A stretch of DNA of 64,000 bases, from assembly GCF_000018685.1 (NCBI RefSeq), contig NC_010001.1, forward strand, positions 3,872,001 through 3,936,000. Direction: 5' to 3'. A program made the translations under genes and the position numbers. The notes beneath the pieces were generated by a model, which worked only from the letters and a program-made list of their open reading frames with translations, did no database searches and was not told the origin of the DNA. Source of the stretch: Lachnoclostridium phytofermentans ISDg. Lineage in GTDB: Bacteria > Bacillota > Clostridia > Lachnospirales > Lachnospiraceae. Below are positions 62,575 to 64,000 of the stretch, piece by piece. Positions within the stretch are counted from its first letter, which is position 1, and every line of letters begins with the position of its first letter.

Positions 62575-64000
62575 TCATTCTAAATGATATATCATATCAG
62601 TTACCCCATTTCTTATGACAATTGTCTTTAGATTAGTATATACTGTACATTCCTCAAAATCAGCATTATCTAATAATGTGTAGTCTTTTAGATTTGGGGC
62701 ATGAACATACACTTTCATTAAACTAAAATTGTTTTCTAAGAAAGAAAGATTACTTACTTGATATCCAATATATAATGACTCAAGTTTATTTAATTCGTTT
62801 ATAAAAGACGCATCTGAAATAATATTATTCGTCCATATTTTTAACTGTTTTAATGAACTTAACTTTCTTAAATGCTCCAGTTCATCAACCTTAATATCAG
62901 CTATATCTAAACCCTCTAGATTATTTAATGATTCAAGCTCTTTCATACATGGCAAATCTTTAATATCTAGACATAGCGATTTTAAATTTTTAAGATTACT
63001 CAATGCATTTAATGCTTCAAGCTTATTACATGAAATCGCTAACTCCTGTAATTTAGTTAGTTTTTTAATTGGCTCAATACTCGTTATATTAGGACATTCC
63101 AAAGATAATGTTTCTAGATTAATCAATGAATCTAACGGTTTTATATTTTCTAGATTTGAATTTAAAATCTTTAAATTCTTTAATTTTTTTAACTGCTGTA
63201 ATGGTTCAATGGATAGAAAATTATGACCAGAAATCTCTAATGTTTCTATATTGTTTAGATAACTTAATGGCTCTAAGTTATCCGTATTAACACTTAATAC
63301 ACATTCTTTTAAAGCTTTTAGTTTTGTAAACGGAGATATATCAGTAATTTCAGTGCTATTTACCCGAAGTTTTTCAATATTAGTTAAGGTTGAAATTCCA
63401 CTGATATCATTTAATTGAAACGTACTTAAATATAGATTTTTAAGCCCCGTACATTGACTTAAAAAGTTGATATCCTTTATTAAGTGATTCGTAAATTCTA
63501 ATGTTTGAATCTGAGTTAACTGTTCAAATCCCTTAAATTCACTTTCTTTATAACTAGACAATTTAATAGCTCTTAATTTGGGAAGCGTCGAAAAAACAGT
63601 AACATCTTGTATTTCAGATGTCACAATATTCAATTCCTCTAATTTGTTACAGCCTTGCAAAAAATTGAATTTTTCTATGTAATCCGTATGCAAGTATAGT
63701 TCCTTTAAATTATTAATTTTGCTAATAACACTAAAATCTTTTAATTTCTCATTTGAAAGTGCTGTAAAAATTGAAAGTTTTTGTAGATTTGATAAATTTT
63801 TTAATGCAGAAATATCATTAAGTTCTGGCATGGAGATTATATTTAATTCCTTTAGGTGTGGTAACTTTTCAATCCCTTTCAGAGACTTTATACTACTGCC
63901 GCTAATACTTAACTTTTCAAGGCTTGGCATATCATATAGAAAAGTAAGATTTTTTTCATCCTTTTTTGAGATGGTTATTTCTAACTCTTTCAAGTTTGTT
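62575..64000 (-). CDS. Leucine-rich-repeat protein (5' end outside window)
   Basis: At least 475 residues made mostly of 22-24-residue LRR units of the internalin-like type, e.g. SLINLETLSLECPNITSIEP and LSNLKNLKSLCLDI. About 18-19 units are visible, with no signal peptide or LPXTG in the part seen; the C-terminus is a short non-repetitive cap. The frame is open up to the window edge, so the true start is beyond it. Likely a cytoplasmic or surface protein-binding scaffold; it is cotranscribed with the DUF6483 gene. Confidence 0.8.
   Translation of the reverse strand, partial: TNLKELEITISKKDEKNLTFLYDMPSLEKLSISGSSIKSLKGIEKLPHLKELNIISMPELNDISALKNLSNLQKLSIFTALSNEKLKDFSVISKINNLKELYLHTDYIEKFNFLQGCNKLEELNIVTSEIQDVTVFSTLPKLRAIKLSSYKESEFKGFEQLTQIQTLEFTNHLIKDINFLSQCTGLKNLYLSTFQLNDISGISTLTNIEKLRVNSTEITDISPFTKLKALKECVLSVNTDNLEPLSYLNNIETLEISGHNFLSIEPLQQLKKLKNLKILNSNLENIKPLDSLINLETLSLECPNITSIEPIKKLTKLQELAISCNKLEALNALSNLKNLKSLCLDIKDLPCMKELESLNNLEGLDIADIKVDELEHLRKLSSLKQLKIWTNNIISDASFINELNKLESLYIGYQVSNLSFLENNFSLMKVYVHAPNLKDYTLLDNADFEECTVYTNLKTIVIRNGVTDMIYHLE

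Overview
The window is AT-rich, Gram-positive type DNA with strong Shine-Dalgarno sites and T-box leaders. It also carries a secreted GH5 endoglucanase with CBM2, a GH8 oligoxylanase, a GH28 pectinase, and a CUT1 sugar transporter under a YesM/YesN two-component system. Together these suggest an anaerobic plant-polysaccharide-degrading clostridium of the Lachnospiraceae (Lachnoclostridium phytofermentans-like). This placement is inference; no species marker is present.

Region 1 (1-4725) is core metabolism on the minus strand. It holds the 5' part of leuA behind a leucine T-box with two antiterminator/terminator modules, a TrpB2-type tryptophan synthase beta chain behind a tryptophan T-box, and a MATE efflux pump.

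Region 2 (4726-19890) is an accessory island on an intact tRNA-Gly(GCC). Degenerate copies of the tRNA 3' end, most followed by a terminator, recur about every 1-4 kb near 6.71, 10.07, 13.79, 14.97 and 15.92 kb. They cut the island into small cargo modules, nearly all transcribed away from the tRNA. Two decayed tyrosine recombinases remain. Cargo is of detoxification or resistance type: AraC/GyrI-like regulators, VOC proteins, methyltransferases, a variant Fmt, an MccF-like S66 peptidase, GNAT and esterase genes, and several broken genes (GrpB, AadA-like, DUF1905/C39-like, nucleotidyltransferase). An IS3-family element sits in one terminator of this array.

Region 3 (20-26 kb) is a run of small accessory enzymes: P-loop kinase, double GNAT, methyltransferase, zinc-ribbon/TM2 protein with a pentapeptide minisatellite, SnoaL-like protein, APH-like kinase and a membrane protein.

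Region 4 (26.4-51.1 kb) is mostly minus strand and centred on plant-fibre use. A GH5-CBM_X2-CBM46-CBM2 cellulase is followed by a 1361-residue hendecad coiled-coil protein, a GNAT, a GpsA-like dehydrogenase and a chemoreceptor. Then comes a xylo-oligosaccharide-type locus: GH8, two LplB/LplC permeases, a solute-binding lipoprotein, YesN and YesM. A second, frameshifted IS copy lies in another terminator, followed by a GH28 polygalacturonase.

Region 5 (51.5-64 kb) has an MFS transporter, a broken AraC/GyrI gene, a DUF1801 protein, nrdA-nrdB (class Ia ribonucleotide reductase) behind two NrdR-like boxes, paired SHOCT membrane proteins, a nitroreductase, a VOC protein, a CPBP protease, a DUF6483 protein and a leucine-rich-repeat protein cut by the window edge.

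The most notable non-genic observations are the serial tRNA-Gly array and the fact that both IS copies, once removed in silico, restore a terminator hairpin with the IS exactly in its loop.
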